NCBI RefSeq assembly: GCF_947489565.1
Contig: NZ_CANLEA010000008.1
Span: 124,001 to 188,000, forward strand
Origin: an uncultured Kordia sp.
Lineage (GTDB): Bacteria; Bacteroidota; Bacteroidia; Flavobacteriales; Flavobacteriaceae
Length of the DNA: 64,000 bases
Direction of reading: 5' to 3'
Shown: in pieces, positions 1 to 8,123 of the stretch
Layout of the letters: each line of letters opens with the position of its first letter
Numbering within the stretch: the first letter of the stretch is position 1
The notes under the pieces: model-generated
The model's input: only the letters and a program-made list of their open reading frames with translations
Database searches by the model: none
Told to the model about the DNA's origin: nothing
Position numbers and translations under genes: made by a program

Positions 1-1
1 G

Positions 2-1468
2 GAATTTGAACAAAATCGTTTGTTTCCAGTGTTGAAAAAACACTATTCTGCGGCTTATTTCACGAATTTAGTATACAATACATCAATAGAAAACTATTTC
101 TTTGAAGGAAAAGTAGGTGTGTTATTTTTAGTATTCAAGTTGGAGCAACTACTTCCTGAAACATCTTTTTCTGAAGTGATTGATAATTTTTTGAAAGCAA
201 TCATGTTTCAATTGCGCTTTTCGCCTTTATTGTGTCATCATGATGGAAATCAGCAACAATCACCTGTAGGGTTTTCAAAAGGAAATTCAGGAATTGCCTA
301 CGGATTAATGTTGCTTTCAGAATATTTTGGGAATAAAGATATTGCGCTCTTAAGCAAAGGATTGTTAGCCTACGAAGATACAATGTTGTCACAGCACAAT
401 TATCATACATACCAGTCGCCTGTACAAGATGTTTCAACACTTGAACAATTCAAAGAAAAGCATCTTCAAAAAAACACAACTTTCTTTTCAGATAGAGAAG
501 AAAAATTGACGCCAAAAGAAGCATTGAAAATGTTTTACATACGCACAGAATTGATCCGCATCTTAGATGAAATTCCAAACATCTCTATTTTAGAAATGCT
601 TGTTGATCAAATAGTTGTCGACAAAAAACTAGAAGCAGAATATGCATGGTGTAAAGAAGTAATACACATTTTAGCAAGTGACGAAAGTTATAAAGAACTT
701 CCTGAGAAAGCATCTTTCATAAAAATTACACCATCCGCTACAAGCGATTTTACATTCAATGCTTTTGTATTGCAGCAGTTTACTTTCACATTTAGAAGAA
801 CCGTTATATTGTTGAATATTTTGGAAGTTTCGGTTTTAGATGCTTATGAAGCCACGTATTTGCCTTCGAAACATCCGCTTTCTGATTTCTTTAAACAGTT
901 TTATGAGCATTGCAAATCCGTTATTAAAACACAAAAAGAACATCATCAAGCTTGTCTGTTCGAAATTTTAGATTTTGAATATGAAACCGTATTGATGCAG
1001 CAAAACATCTCCAATTATTTAGGATTGCAACTAGAAGATATTATCAATGTAAGTCAGCGCGAAAAACTACTCGCTCAAGAAGAAGCTGTTTTTTTGAAGA
1101 CTGAATTGCGAATGAATCCTACTGGGAAATTGGTAAAAACTTCTTGGAATTGGGTGACGGAAGAAATTTTTGAACGAATTTTTAAAGCGAAAGTAAATTT
1201 AGAAGCAGAATCGAGTGAGTTTTATTGTTATAAAATTCCTTTAGGTGTCATCAATTTAGAGAAGAAAATGAACATCAAAGAGATTGCATTAACCGAATAT
1301 GAATACATTTTGTTGGACTTATTTGAATTTTCGGTCACGGTGGAAGATGTGATAAAAGAATTTTCTACGATTTTTGACGTCGAAAATCAAGAAGATTTTC
1401 AAAGAGTTACCAGTTTTGCTAAAGAAATCATAAAAACGTTGATCTTTAAGAAATGTTTGATTCTGTAA
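2..1468 (+). CDS. LanC-like protein with C-terminal winged-helix-like region (5' truncated)
   Basis: The reading frame is open to the left window edge (488 codons visible), so the true start lies outside; the internal TTG at 20 is not a convincing start. The N-terminal 110 residues resemble the LanC/LanM cyclase fold: a first 'FFEGKVGVLFLVFKLEQLL' helix and then 'GFSKGNSGIAYGLMLLSEY', which fits the GF-H-G-x-x-GIA motif except that the usual His is Lys. The last ~80 residues ('LTEYEYILLDLFEFSVTVEDVIKEF') look like PqqD/RiPP-recognition-type winged helices, which is inference. The middle ~300 residues are not recognised. LanC enzymes close (methyl)lanthionine rings with a Zn site of Cys/His ligands. 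The lost His suggests a non-catalytic or repurposed role, perhaps in handling the GG-leader peptides encoded at 5-14 kb. A LanB-type partner upstream would be expected but cannot be seen. Confidence 0.6.
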   Translation, partial: EFEQNRLFPVLKKHYSAAYFTNLVYNTSIENYFFEGKVGVLFLVFKLEQLLPETSFSEVIDNFLKAIMFQLRFSPLLCHHDGNQQQSPVGFSKGNSGIAYGLMLLSEYFGNKDIALLSKGLLAYEDTMLSQHNYHTYQSPVQDVSTLEQFKEKHLQKNTTFFSDREEKLTPKEALKMFYIRTELIRILDEIPNISILEMLVDQIVVDKKLEAEYAWCKEVIHILASDESYKELPEKASFIKITPSATSDFTFNAFVLQQFTFTFRRTVILLNILEVSVLDAYEATYLPSKHPLSDFFKQFYEHCKSVIKTQKEHHQACLFEILDFEYETVLMQQNISNYLGLQLEDIINVSQREKLLAQEEAVFLKTELRMNPTGKLVKTSWNWVTEEIFERIFKAKVNLEAESSEFYCYKIPLGVINLEKKMNIKEIALTEYEYILLDLFEFSVTVEDVIKEFSTIFDVENQEDFQRVTSFAKEIIKTLIFKKCLIL

Positions 1469-1491
1469 TTCCCATTTTTGGAATTAATTGT

Positions 1492-1499
1492 TATTTTTG
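1492..1499 (+). promoter_or_regulatory. candidate -7 box for pdhB
   Basis: TATTTTTG matches TAnnTTTG and lies 32 bp before the pdhB ATG. No TTG is found at the proper 17-23 nt distance, so this is a partial match only. Confidence 0.35.
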
Positions 1500-1530
1500 T
1501 TTTTCACTTTTTTAAAATAATAATAATTGT

Positions 1531-2508
1531 ATGAGAACAATACAGTTTAGAGAAGCGGTAGCTGAAGCTATGAGCGAAGAAATGCGAACAGACGATAGCA
1601 TTTACTTAATGGGAGAAGAAGTTGCCGAATATAACGGAGCATACAAAGCTTCTAAAGGTATGCTTGACGAGTTTGGAGCAGATAGAGTGATTGATACACC
1701 TATTGCAGAACTTGGTTTTGCTGGAATTGGTGTGGGTTCAGCAATGAACGGAAACCGTCCAATTATAGAATTCATGACGTTCAATTTTTCACTAGTTGGA
1801 ATTGATCAAATCATAAATAATGCTGCAAAAATGCGTCAAATGTCTGGCGGACAATTAAATATCCCAATTGTTTTCCGTGGACCTACAGCTTCTGCGGGAC
1901 AATTAGCAGCAACACATTCACAAGCTTTTGAAAGTTGGTACGCAAACTGTCCAGGACTTAAAGTTGTTGTTCCATCAAATCCATATGATGCCAAAGGATT
2001 ATTAAAAACGGCAATCCGAGATGACGATCCAGTAATTTTTATGGAATCTGAGCAAATGTATGGTGATAAAGGAGAAGTGCCAGAAGGAGAATACACAATT
2101 CCATTAGGTGTTGCAGACATCAAACGTGAAGGAACTGATGTAACAATTGTTTCTTTTGGAAAAATCATCAAAGAAGCGTACAAAGCTGCAGATGAGTTGG
2201 CAAAAGAAGGAATTTCTTGTGAAATTATTGACTTGCGTACAATTCGTCCAATGGATCACGATGCCATTTTAAATTCAGTAAAGAAAACAAATAGATTGGT
2301 AATTTTAGAAGAAGCTTGGCCTTTTGGAAATGTTTCTACAGAAATTGTATATCAAGTACAAGCACAAGCGTTTGACTACTTAGATGCACCAATTCAAAAA
2401 ATAAATACAGCAGATACACCAGCACCATATTCTCCAGTATTATTGGAAGAATGGTTGCCTAACCAAAATGATGTTATCAATGCAGTAAAGAAAGTTATGT
2501 ACAAATAA
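1531..2508 (+). CDS. pdhB: pyruvate dehydrogenase E1 component, beta subunit
   Basis: At 325 residues this is the normal length for the beta subunit of the alpha2beta2 E1 enzyme, which decarboxylates pyruvate with thiamine diphosphate and passes the acetyl group to lipoyl-E2. The transketolase-type pyrimidine-binding domain covers about residues 1-180 ('MGEEVAEYNGAYKASKGM', 'DTPIAELGFAGIGVGSAM', 'FRGPTASAG'). The C-terminal transketolase domain covers about 200-320 ('DLRTIRPMDHDAIL', 'LEEAWPFGN'). The ATG start gives the canonical 'MRTIQFREAVAEAMSEEM' N-terminus. No alpha-subunit or E2 gene is in the window, so pdhB is detached from the rest of the complex, as is common in Flavobacteriia. It is followed by its own terminator and is probably monocistronic. 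The identification is firm at family level; branched-chain 2-oxo-acid E1 beta is the closest alternative. Confidence 0.93.
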   Translation: MRTIQFREAVAEAMSEEMRTDDSIYLMGEEVAEYNGAYKASKGMLDEFGADRVIDTPIAELGFAGIGVGSAMNGNRPIIEFMTFNFSLVGIDQIINNAAKMRQMSGGQLNIPIVFRGPTASAGQLAATHSQAFESWYANCPGLKVVVPSNPYDAKGLLKTAIRDDDPVIFMESEQMYGDKGEVPEGEYTIPLGVADIKREGTDVTIVSFGKIIKEAYKAADELAKEGISCEIIDLRTIRPMDHDAILNSVKKTNRLVILEEAWPFGNVSTEIVYQVQAQAFDYLDAPIQKINTADTPAPYSPVLLEEWLPNQNDVINAVKKVMYK

Positions 2509-2528
2509 ATATGTACTTTTAACATTAT

Positions 2529-2568
2529 AAAAACTTCATCGGCATGTTTGTTGATGAAGTTTTTGTTT
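2529..2568 (+). terminator. intrinsic terminator after pdhB
   Basis: An 11-bp stem AAAACTTCATC / GATGAAGTTTT (2530-2540 with 2553-2563) is followed by a T-rich run. Confidence 0.85.
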
Positions 2569-2584
2569 TTAAAAAGATAAAAAT

Positions 2585-5107
2585 TTGAAGACTACAGTAT
2601 ATTGTTTTTTAGCCATCTTATTCTGTTACACAGGTTTTGCCCAAACCAAAGTGAGCGGAGTAATTAAAGATTCATCCGGAGAACCAGTTCCTTTTGCCAA
2701 TGTGGTATTTAAGAACTCCATCGAAGGAACCATTAGTAATGAAGATGGTCGATTTTACCTAGAATCCGACAAAACATATAAAGTAGTCGTCTTTTCTTTT
2801 GTAGGATATGCAACGAAAGAATTGACCTTGACAAAAAAAGTCAATTATAAAATGGAAATCACCTTGGAAGAAGGTGAAAAATTGAAAGCGGTAGTGATCG
2901 TTTCGGGGAAACAACCTAAAAAGAACAATCCTGCCATCGACATTCTCCGTAAAATTTGGAAACGAAAACGTTTTAATGGTGTTCGGCAATTCAAACAGTA
3001 CGCGTACGACAAGTATGAGAAAGTAGAATTTGACTTGAATACGATTGATAGTGCTATGATGAAAAGCAGACTGTTTCGTGGAATGGAATTTATCTTCAAA
3101 GAAATAGATACTTCAAGCATTACCGGAAAAACATATTTGCCAATATTTATCAACGAAGCGGTTTCAAAAGTGTATGGAGATAATGTTAGAAATAAAGAAA
3201 AAGAAGATTTAATTGGGAATAAAAACTCAGGATTTAGTAGTAACGAAACCATTACTTCTTTTATCAAAGATTTGTATGCAGATTATGATATTTACGATAA
3301 TTATTTAAAGTTTTTTGATAAGAGTTTTACCAGTCCATTATCACGTACAGGAATCAATACGTATAACTATGTCTTAGCAGATACAGCTTATATTGACGAC
3401 AAACTTTGCTACAATATTATTTACTATCCAAGACGTAAAAATGAGTTGACATTTAAGGGAGATTTTTGGGTGAATGATTCTACGTTTGCCATAAAAAAAA
3501 TCAACCTTCAGGCAAGTAAAAGTGCCAATATCAACTGGGTGAAAGAGATTTATATAGAACAAGAATTTGAAGTATTAAACGATTCTGTTTTCTTGTTGAA
3601 GCGTGATTATATGTTGTCTGATTTTGCGTTGAACAAAAAAGAAAAGTCCAAAGGAGTCTACGGAAAGCGTACGACTTTGTATGACAATTATGTGTTTGAT
3701 GAAGAAAAACCATCCGATTTTTACAGTCAAGAAATCAATCCATTTAATGAAGAGATTTACGAACGTAGTGATGAATTTTGGGCGGAGAATCGATTGGAGA
3801 AACTGAACAAAGATGAAAAAGGTGTTTACAAAATGTTGGACACACTTAAAACAGTTCCAAAGTTCAAGCGCTTGTACAATTTAGCTTCCATTTTAGCATC
3901 TGGTTATATAGAATTTGATCAATACAATCTGGATTATGGACCTATCTTTTCTACTTTCGGATTCAATGATGTGGAAGGAATTAGACTTCGCGCTGGTGGA
4001 AGAACGTATTTTGGACCCAACGATAAATGGCGTTTAGAAGGTTATGGAGCTTATGGTTTTAAAGACAATCGATTTAAATATGGAATCTCAGGAAAATGGT
4101 TGCTAGATCCAAGAAATCGATTAATTGTTTCTGCAGGAAACCGTCGAGATGTAGAACAAACAGGTGTAAGCTTAACTGTAAATGACAATGTTTTAGGAAG
4201 AAGTTTTGCTTCCTCTGCGTTATTTGCTTCTGGAAATAGTGATCGACTCACAAATATTAACTTATCTACATTAGCTGTGCAGATGGAGCCATGGAAAAAT
4301 ATTACCATGCGTTTAGGAAGTTCGTATAAAACCATGCGATCTGCTTCTCCAGAAACATTCAGTCTTTCATATATAGATCCGCAATCGCCAACAGGAATTA
4401 ACGATCGATTAGTACAATCGGAAGTGAATTTTTCTATTGATATGACACCGGGAAGAAAAACCATTCGTCATGGAGTTGAACGTAAAGTTGTGAATGATGA
4501 TTTTCCACGAATTTATTTAAATTATAGTCGTGGAGTAGAAGGTTTATTAAATAGTGATTTTAACTATTCAAGATTGCAATTGTTTTATAGGCAGCCTTTC
4601 CAACTTGGAGGTTTTGGACGTACATTTACGACCTTTGAAGCAGGAAAAACTTTTGGAACAGTTCCGTTAAGTTTATTAAATGTCGTGCCAGGAAACCAAG
4701 CATATTTCTCTATTCACAATACCTTTTCTCAGTTAAACTTTTATGAATTTGTAACAGATACGTATGCGTCTTTGCATATAGAACACAATTTCAACGGACG
4801 TATATTTTCACGAATTCCATTATTGCGTAAACTAAATTTACGTGAAATTGTAGGTATTCGTGGTGTTTGGGGACAAATTTCTCAAGACAATGTTGCTATG
4901 AACGTTCCAGCGTTTCAAAGCTTGCCATTTAGCAGCATTACGCCAGACGGAATTGCACCAAATAAAGAAATCTATTGGGAATATTCATTGGGAATTGGAA
5001 ACATCTTTAAAGTCTTTAGAATTGACTTTAACTTTAGAGGAAACTACAAAAACAATATAGACGCTCGTCAATTTGGAGTTACAGGAGCTTTTGGATTCCA
5101 TTTCTAA
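2585..5107 (+). CDS. DUF5686 / carboxypeptidase-regulatory-like outer-membrane protein
   Basis: This is an 840-residue exported protein. Residues 1-19 form a signal peptide ending 'FCYTGFAQ'. Residues ~22-105 are a carboxypeptidase-D-regulatory-like beta-sandwich ('VSGVIKDSSGEPVPFANVVF', 'ISNEDGRFYLES'), the usual plug-side N-terminus of Bacteroidota outer-membrane proteins. The remainder matches the DUF5686 layout, with alternating amphipathic strands and a C-terminal aromatic residue ('GAFGFHF') typical of outer-membrane barrels. The start codon is TTG at 2585, chosen because it gives an intact signal peptide and no ATG precedes it in frame. No partner gene is adjacent, and a terminator follows. 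The molecular function of DUF5686 is not established. Confidence 0.85.
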   Translation: MKTTVYCFLAILFCYTGFAQTKVSGVIKDSSGEPVPFANVVFKNSIEGTISNEDGRFYLESDKTYKVVVFSFVGYATKELTLTKKVNYKMEITLEEGEKLKAVVIVSGKQPKKNNPAIDILRKIWKRKRFNGVRQFKQYAYDKYEKVEFDLNTIDSAMMKSRLFRGMEFIFKEIDTSSITGKTYLPIFINEAVSKVYGDNVRNKEKEDLIGNKNSGFSSNETITSFIKDLYADYDIYDNYLKFFDKSFTSPLSRTGINTYNYVLADTAYIDDKLCYNIIYYPRRKNELTFKGDFWVNDSTFAIKKINLQASKSANINWVKEIYIEQEFEVLNDSVFLLKRDYMLSDFALNKKEKSKGVYGKRTTLYDNYVFDEEKPSDFYSQEINPFNEEIYERSDEFWAENRLEKLNKDEKGVYKMLDTLKTVPKFKRLYNLASILASGYIEFDQYNLDYGPIFSTFGFNDVEGIRLRAGGRTYFGPNDKWRLEGYGAYGFKDNRFKYGISGKWLLDPRNRLIVSAGNRRDVEQTGVSLTVNDNVLGRSFASSALFASGNSDRLTNINLSTLAVQMEPWKNITMRLGSSYKTMRSASPETFSLSYIDPQSPTGINDRLVQSEVNFSIDMTPGRKTIRHGVERKVVNDDFPRIYLNYSRGVEGLLNSDFNYSRLQLFYRQPFQLGGFGRTFTTFEAGKTFGTVPLSLLNVVPGNQAYFSIHNTFSQLNFYEFVTDTYASLHIEHNFNGRIFSRIPLLRKLNLREIVGIRGVWGQISQDNVAMNVPAFQSLPFSSITPDGIAPNKEIYWEYSLGIGNIFKVFRIDFNFRGNYKNNIDARQFGVTGAFGFHF

Positions 5108-5125
5108 CAGCATTTTTACAAAATA

Positions 5126-5157
5126 TAAAAGCTGCAATCTTTGATTGCGGCTTTTTT
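5126..5157 (+). terminator. intrinsic terminator after the DUF5686 gene
   Basis: Stem AAAGCTGCAATC / GATTGCGGCTTT (one G-U pair) with a following T run. Confidence 0.85.
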
Positions 5158-5334
5158 TATATCTATCTGCAAATCTTAGTGTTGCAGTGAATTTGACTGC
5201 CGATAATTATCGAATCGCGGCTTACATTGATTGTGTGAGCTACTTTTTCAACCTAGTTTTACCTCATAATTTATAACCGATTACAAACATAAAAATCGTT
5301 CGTTACAATTTGGGGGAATAGACTCGGACGATAA
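5158..5334. other. intergenic stretch without recognised gene
   Basis: AT-rich sequence between two terminators. No open frame of note, repeat or promoter consensus was seen. Confidence 0.5.
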
Positions 5335-5366
5335 AAAAAGCGCATCAAATAGTTGATGCGCTTTTG
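5335..5366 (-). terminator. terminator of the first precursor gene
   Basis: Perfect inverted repeat around AAAAGCGCATCAA / TTGATGCGCTTTT, 23 bp past the precursor stop codon on the minus strand. It is symmetrical and may act in both directions. Confidence 0.8.
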
Positions 5367-5388
5367 TGTGTTAATATGGAAAAATGTT

Positions 5389-5664
5389 TTAGCAAATTTC
5401 ACCATTTTGGCTAGCGCCTGCACATCTATTAGAGCAAGCATCACTTTCTGGTCTTGTATGTGATGTAGTTCCGCATGTATTTGCTACATCAGTATCGCAG
5501 TAACGTTGTGTGTGACATCCTTGTTCATTAGTATTACAATTACAAGTTTGATGATCAACAGTATTACATCCAGCAGCAGTTTCTACTCCTCCAATGATGA
5601 CATTTGCATTGTTAATACCAGCAATTTTAATTTTTCCTAAATTTAATTTTTTTTGTTTCTTCAT
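5389..5664 (-). CDS. GG-leader, Cys-rich (lanthipeptide-like) precursor peptide 1
   Basis: This 91-residue peptide starts 'MKKQKKLNLGKIKIAGINN' and has the double glycine at residues 25-26 ('VIIGG'), the layout of Bacteroidota class I lanthipeptide and related natural-product precursors. After GG the core is about 65 residues with nine Cys and many Thr/Ser, ending 'NGEIC'. An in-frame Met 17 codons upstream would prepend 'MFSHITQLLSNPLKHIV', but that segment overlaps the promoter and is identical in the next module as DNA, so the internal ATG is chosen. It lies 86 bp downstream of a TPR-AraC regulator on the same strand. Dehydration and ring formation are inferred from the leader class only. 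Confidence 0.75.
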   Translation of the reverse strand: MKKQKKLNLGKIKIAGINNANVIIGGVETAAGCNTVDHQTCNCNTNEQGCHTQRYCDTDVANTCGTTSHTRPESDACSNRCAGASQNGEIC

Positions 5665-5685
5665 GACAATATGTTTTAGTGGGTT

Positions 5686-5715
5686 CGAAAGTAGTTGGGT
5701 AATGTGTGAAAACAA
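5686..5715 (-). promoter_or_regulatory. candidate promoter of precursor 1
   Basis: On the minus strand TTG, 19 nt, then TACTTTCG (consensus TAnnTTTG, one mismatch). The same arrangement and flanks recur before precursor 2 at 8059-8088. Confidence 0.55.
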
Positions 5716-5725
5716 AACAAAATAC

Positions 5726-5747
5726 CCTTTAATTATCGAATTAAAGG
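5726..5747 (-). terminator. hairpin between regulator 1 and precursor 1
   Basis: A 9-bp perfect stem CCTTTAATT / AATTAAAGG with CGAT loop, starting 4 bp after the regulator stop and followed by a T-rich stretch. It is identical at 8099-8120. It may terminate the regulator transcript or attenuate read-through into the peptide gene. Confidence 0.65.
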
Positions 5748-5750
5748 TTC

Positions 5751-7517
5751 TTAAATCTCTTCTGAGGTATTGATTTTATTGATGTTTTTGATGTAATACG
5801 ATGGATAGATTCCTGTTTTGTTTTTAAAAGCTCTAGAGAACGAATCAGGTGATTTAAAACCCAATTCGGAAGCGATAGATTTGATATCATACGATCGAAA
5901 AAGCTTATCTTCTTTTAGTTTTTCTAAGGCATAATTAATTCGTAAATTGGTTATATATTGAATAAATTTTTGCTGTTTTTCGGAATGAATTACTTTCGAT
6001 AAATAAGCTTTGTTCGTTTTTACTTTTTTAGCCACAAAAGCCAAATCACAATTCACATCCAAAAACTGTTTTTTATCTTCAAATTTAGCTAAAGCAGCAA
6101 GGATTTGTTGTACTTTTTCCTCATCAATTGTTAAAGTTGATTTTCCTTTTTCTTGAGTGATAGGAATTTCTTCTTTTTTAGATTCTAATTCAGTTAATAG
6201 TTTATCAAACTTTATTTTGTTCTGTAGCTGTTTGTTTTTACTGTAGAAAAAATAAATAAGGAAAAGCAATAACAATGTAATTATAATTACTAATGCAGCA
6301 TTATAATTAGCTTTTTTTGAAGAAGCCAATTGATCAATTAATGTTTCTAATTCTTTTATATCATAATCTCTATGTATAGCATCTTTGACATTTTTAGAAA
6401 CATGCTCGTTAATTCTATTATTTTCTTCAAATGCACTCCAATATTTTAGAGCATTTTCTTTATCACCTTTCTTATTATAAAGATTTATAAGTGTGTGATA
6501 GGTTTTGTCAAGTAAAGGATAATTTATAGCATTTTTTTGAGATACAGAATCGACTTTTCGTAAAAATTTAATTGCATTATCATAATCATTCTGACTTTTA
6601 TAACTCATACCTGTATAATAGTATATGCTTGGATATTGAGTTTTATTCTTTTCAGAAATGGCTCGTATTTCTGCAGTAGCCAATTTAGAGAGTGCTTCTT
6701 GCTGATTTCCTCTCTCATGTGCTAAAATTCCTTGCCCTGTCAAGAAAGAAGTATATCCTAAATCATCATTAATTCGTTTAGATTCCTTTAGACCAAGGTT
6801 AATATATATGTCGGCAGAATCAAGCAAACTACGATTTGTTATATTTTCCTTTAATGCATACTTTAGATAAGTATCGGATAATGCCATTAATGTGTTTGAG
6901 AAAGAGTAACGATTGAAGTTATAATTGCGTTCTTCTTCCGATGCAGCTTTAAAATCATTGTAGTTTTTTAATAAAATTTTCAAAGCACCTTTTTGATCTC
7001 CCAAAACATTTTTCACTAATGCTATATTATGTGAGACCATATAAGTCATATATTCATTATTGCGATTATAAAAATCATATGCTTTATTATAGTATTCAAA
7101 AGCTTCTTCATATTTGCCATGTTGATAAGAGAACTGGCCTTCTAAAAATACACAAAGTGTTTCTAGACTTTTATTTTTTAATTCTTTAGTGGCAATATTT
7201 TTAGCGATGCTTAAATAGTCTAATGCTTTTTGATAATTCCCTTGATTTTTTTCTAAAACGGCGTATCTTCTGTTAGCCTCAAATAAATCATTTTGATTAT
7301 TACTTTTCTTTGCGTTTAGAAAAAGCTTATCAGCATATATTCTTGCTTTTCCAGACTCGTCATATAAATGTTTTAAATAAAGATCGTCTAGTTCTTCATA
7401 AGAATACTGTGCTAACGAATCAATTTCTTGTTCTTGAGCATATAAAGTATATGTTGAAATGTAAGTGCATAAAAGCAACAACAGCTTTAAATAAGTTGGA
7501 GGAATTATAAAGCGCAT
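5751..7517 (-). CDS. membrane-anchored TPR sensor / AraC-type regulator 1
   Basis: A 588-residue one-protein signalling device. It has a signal peptide or N-terminal anchor ('LLLLLCTYISTYTLYAQ', cut near residue 27), a ~370-residue helical region of tetratricopeptide repeats (for example 'YQKALDYLSIAKNIA', 'YEEAFEYYNKAYDFY', 'YDNAIKFLRKVDSVSQK'), one transmembrane helix at ~405-425 ('ALVIIITLLLLFLIYFFY') and a cytoplasmic AraC helix-turn-helix pair at ~480-580 ('NKAYLSKVIHSEKQQKF', 'IASELGFKSPDSFSRAFK', 'GIYPSYYIK'). The TPR part should be periplasmic, so the protein can sense something outside and bind DNA inside. The adjacent downstream gene is a GG-leader peptide, making that peptide or its promoter the obvious partner (inference). 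Its last ~129 residues differ from regulator 2 at only four positions by eye. Confidence 0.88.
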   Translation of the reverse strand: MRFIIPPTYLKLLLLLCTYISTYTLYAQEQEIDSLAQYSYEELDDLYLKHLYDESGKARIYADKLFLNAKKSNNQNDLFEANRRYAVLEKNQGNYQKALDYLSIAKNIATKELKNKSLETLCVFLEGQFSYQHGKYEEAFEYYNKAYDFYNRNNEYMTYMVSHNIALVKNVLGDQKGALKILLKNYNDFKAASEEERNYNFNRYSFSNTLMALSDTYLKYALKENITNRSLLDSADIYINLGLKESKRINDDLGYTSFLTGQGILAHERGNQQEALSKLATAEIRAISEKNKTQYPSIYYYTGMSYKSQNDYDNAIKFLRKVDSVSQKNAINYPLLDKTYHTLINLYNKKGDKENALKYWSAFEENNRINEHVSKNVKDAIHRDYDIKELETLIDQLASSKKANYNAALVIIITLLLLFLIYFFYSKNKQLQNKIKFDKLLTELESKKEEIPITQEKGKSTLTIDEEKVQQILAALAKFEDKKQFLDVNCDLAFVAKKVKTNKAYLSKVIHSEKQQKFIQYITNLRINYALEKLKEDKLFRSYDIKSIASELGFKSPDSFSRAFKNKTGIYPSYYIKNINKINTSEEI

Positions 7518-7608
7518 AAAAAAATAAAATGTAAAATATGAATATTCGATTGAATGTAACGGATGTTACTAACAATTGAAAAAGCTATAAATTCGGCTAA
7601 GAATCATA

Positions 7609-7616
7609 CAAATCTA
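7609..7616 (-). promoter_or_regulatory. -7 box of regulator 1
   Basis: TAGATTTG (minus strand) is a perfect TAnnTTTG match about 92 nt before the start codon, inside a block (7601-7620) also conserved before regulators 2 and 3. No clear TTG at -33. Confidence 0.55.
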
Positions 7617-7728
7617 ACAAAATATTGGCTAATTGTGTTTTGAAAATACTTTTTTAAAACTTTTATATAAGCTTCAATATCTGTGTAAATACAGAGGATA
7701 ATTTACTATTGGCTTTTTTGTATAAATC

Positions 7729-7759
7729 AAAAGCTTGCATTTATAAAATACAAGCTTTT
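7729..7759 (-). terminator. terminator of precursor 2
   Basis: Stem AAAAGCTTG / CAAGCTTTT, 30 bp downstream of the precursor 2 stop codon. Confidence 0.7.
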
Positions 7760-7788
7760 GTTTAATTTTTAATTTAAGGGAAATTTTA

Positions 7789-8037
7789 TTATAAATTTGG
7801 AGCCCTTGTGTCTGTACAACGATCAGTTTCCGCTACTGTTTGTAAAGTTCCACAAGTATCTGCAGGTGTAGATGGACCACAAGTATTTACATGTGGCTGT
7901 GTACATCCACAAGAAGCTTCTGCGGGTTCCGTATCGGTAGATTGACATTCAGTTGTTGCTCCTCCAAATAATGAATTTACATTATTGATTCCAGCAATTT
8001 TAATCTTTCCTAAATTTAATTTTTTTTGTTTCTTCAT
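7789..8037 (-). CDS. GG-leader, Cys-rich precursor peptide 2
   Basis: This 82-residue precursor shares its first 19 residues ('MKKQKKLNLGKIKIAGINN') with precursor 1 and has GG at 25-26 ('SLFGG'). The core is quite different: six Cys in ~56 residues with 'EASCGCTQP', 'VNTCGPSTP' and a C-terminal 'TDTRAPNL'. Start choice follows the same reasoning as precursor 1, because the 17-codon upstream extension is promoter DNA shared by both loci. It lies 86 bp after regulator 2. The leader is conserved and the core is not, as expected when one shared modification or export machine reads the leader. Confidence 0.75.
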   Translation of the reverse strand: MKKQKKLNLGKIKIAGINNVNSLFGGATTECQSTDTEPAEASCGCTQPHVNTCGPSTPADTCGTLQTVAETDRCTDTRAPNL

Positions 8038-8058
8038 GACAATATGTTTTAGAGGGTT

Positions 8059-8088
8059 CGAAAGTAGTTGGGTAATGTGTGAAAACAA
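8059..8088 (-). promoter_or_regulatory. candidate promoter of precursor 2
   Basis: TTG, 19 nt, TACTTTCG on the minus strand, near-identical to 5686-5715. Confidence 0.55.
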
Positions 8089-8098
8089 AACGTAATGA

Positions 8099-8120
8099 CC
8101 TTTAATTATCGAATTAAAGG
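8099..8120 (-). terminator. hairpin between regulator 2 and precursor 2
   Basis: Identical 22-nt hairpin to 5726-5747, 9-bp stem with CGAT loop, 3 bp after the regulator 2 stop codon. Confidence 0.65.
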
Positions 8121-8123
8121 CTC

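Noticed and set aside
5665-5715. 17-residue N-terminal extension of precursors 1 and 2
   Set aside because: The shared sequence coincides with promoter elements, and the extension is unlike any GG leader.
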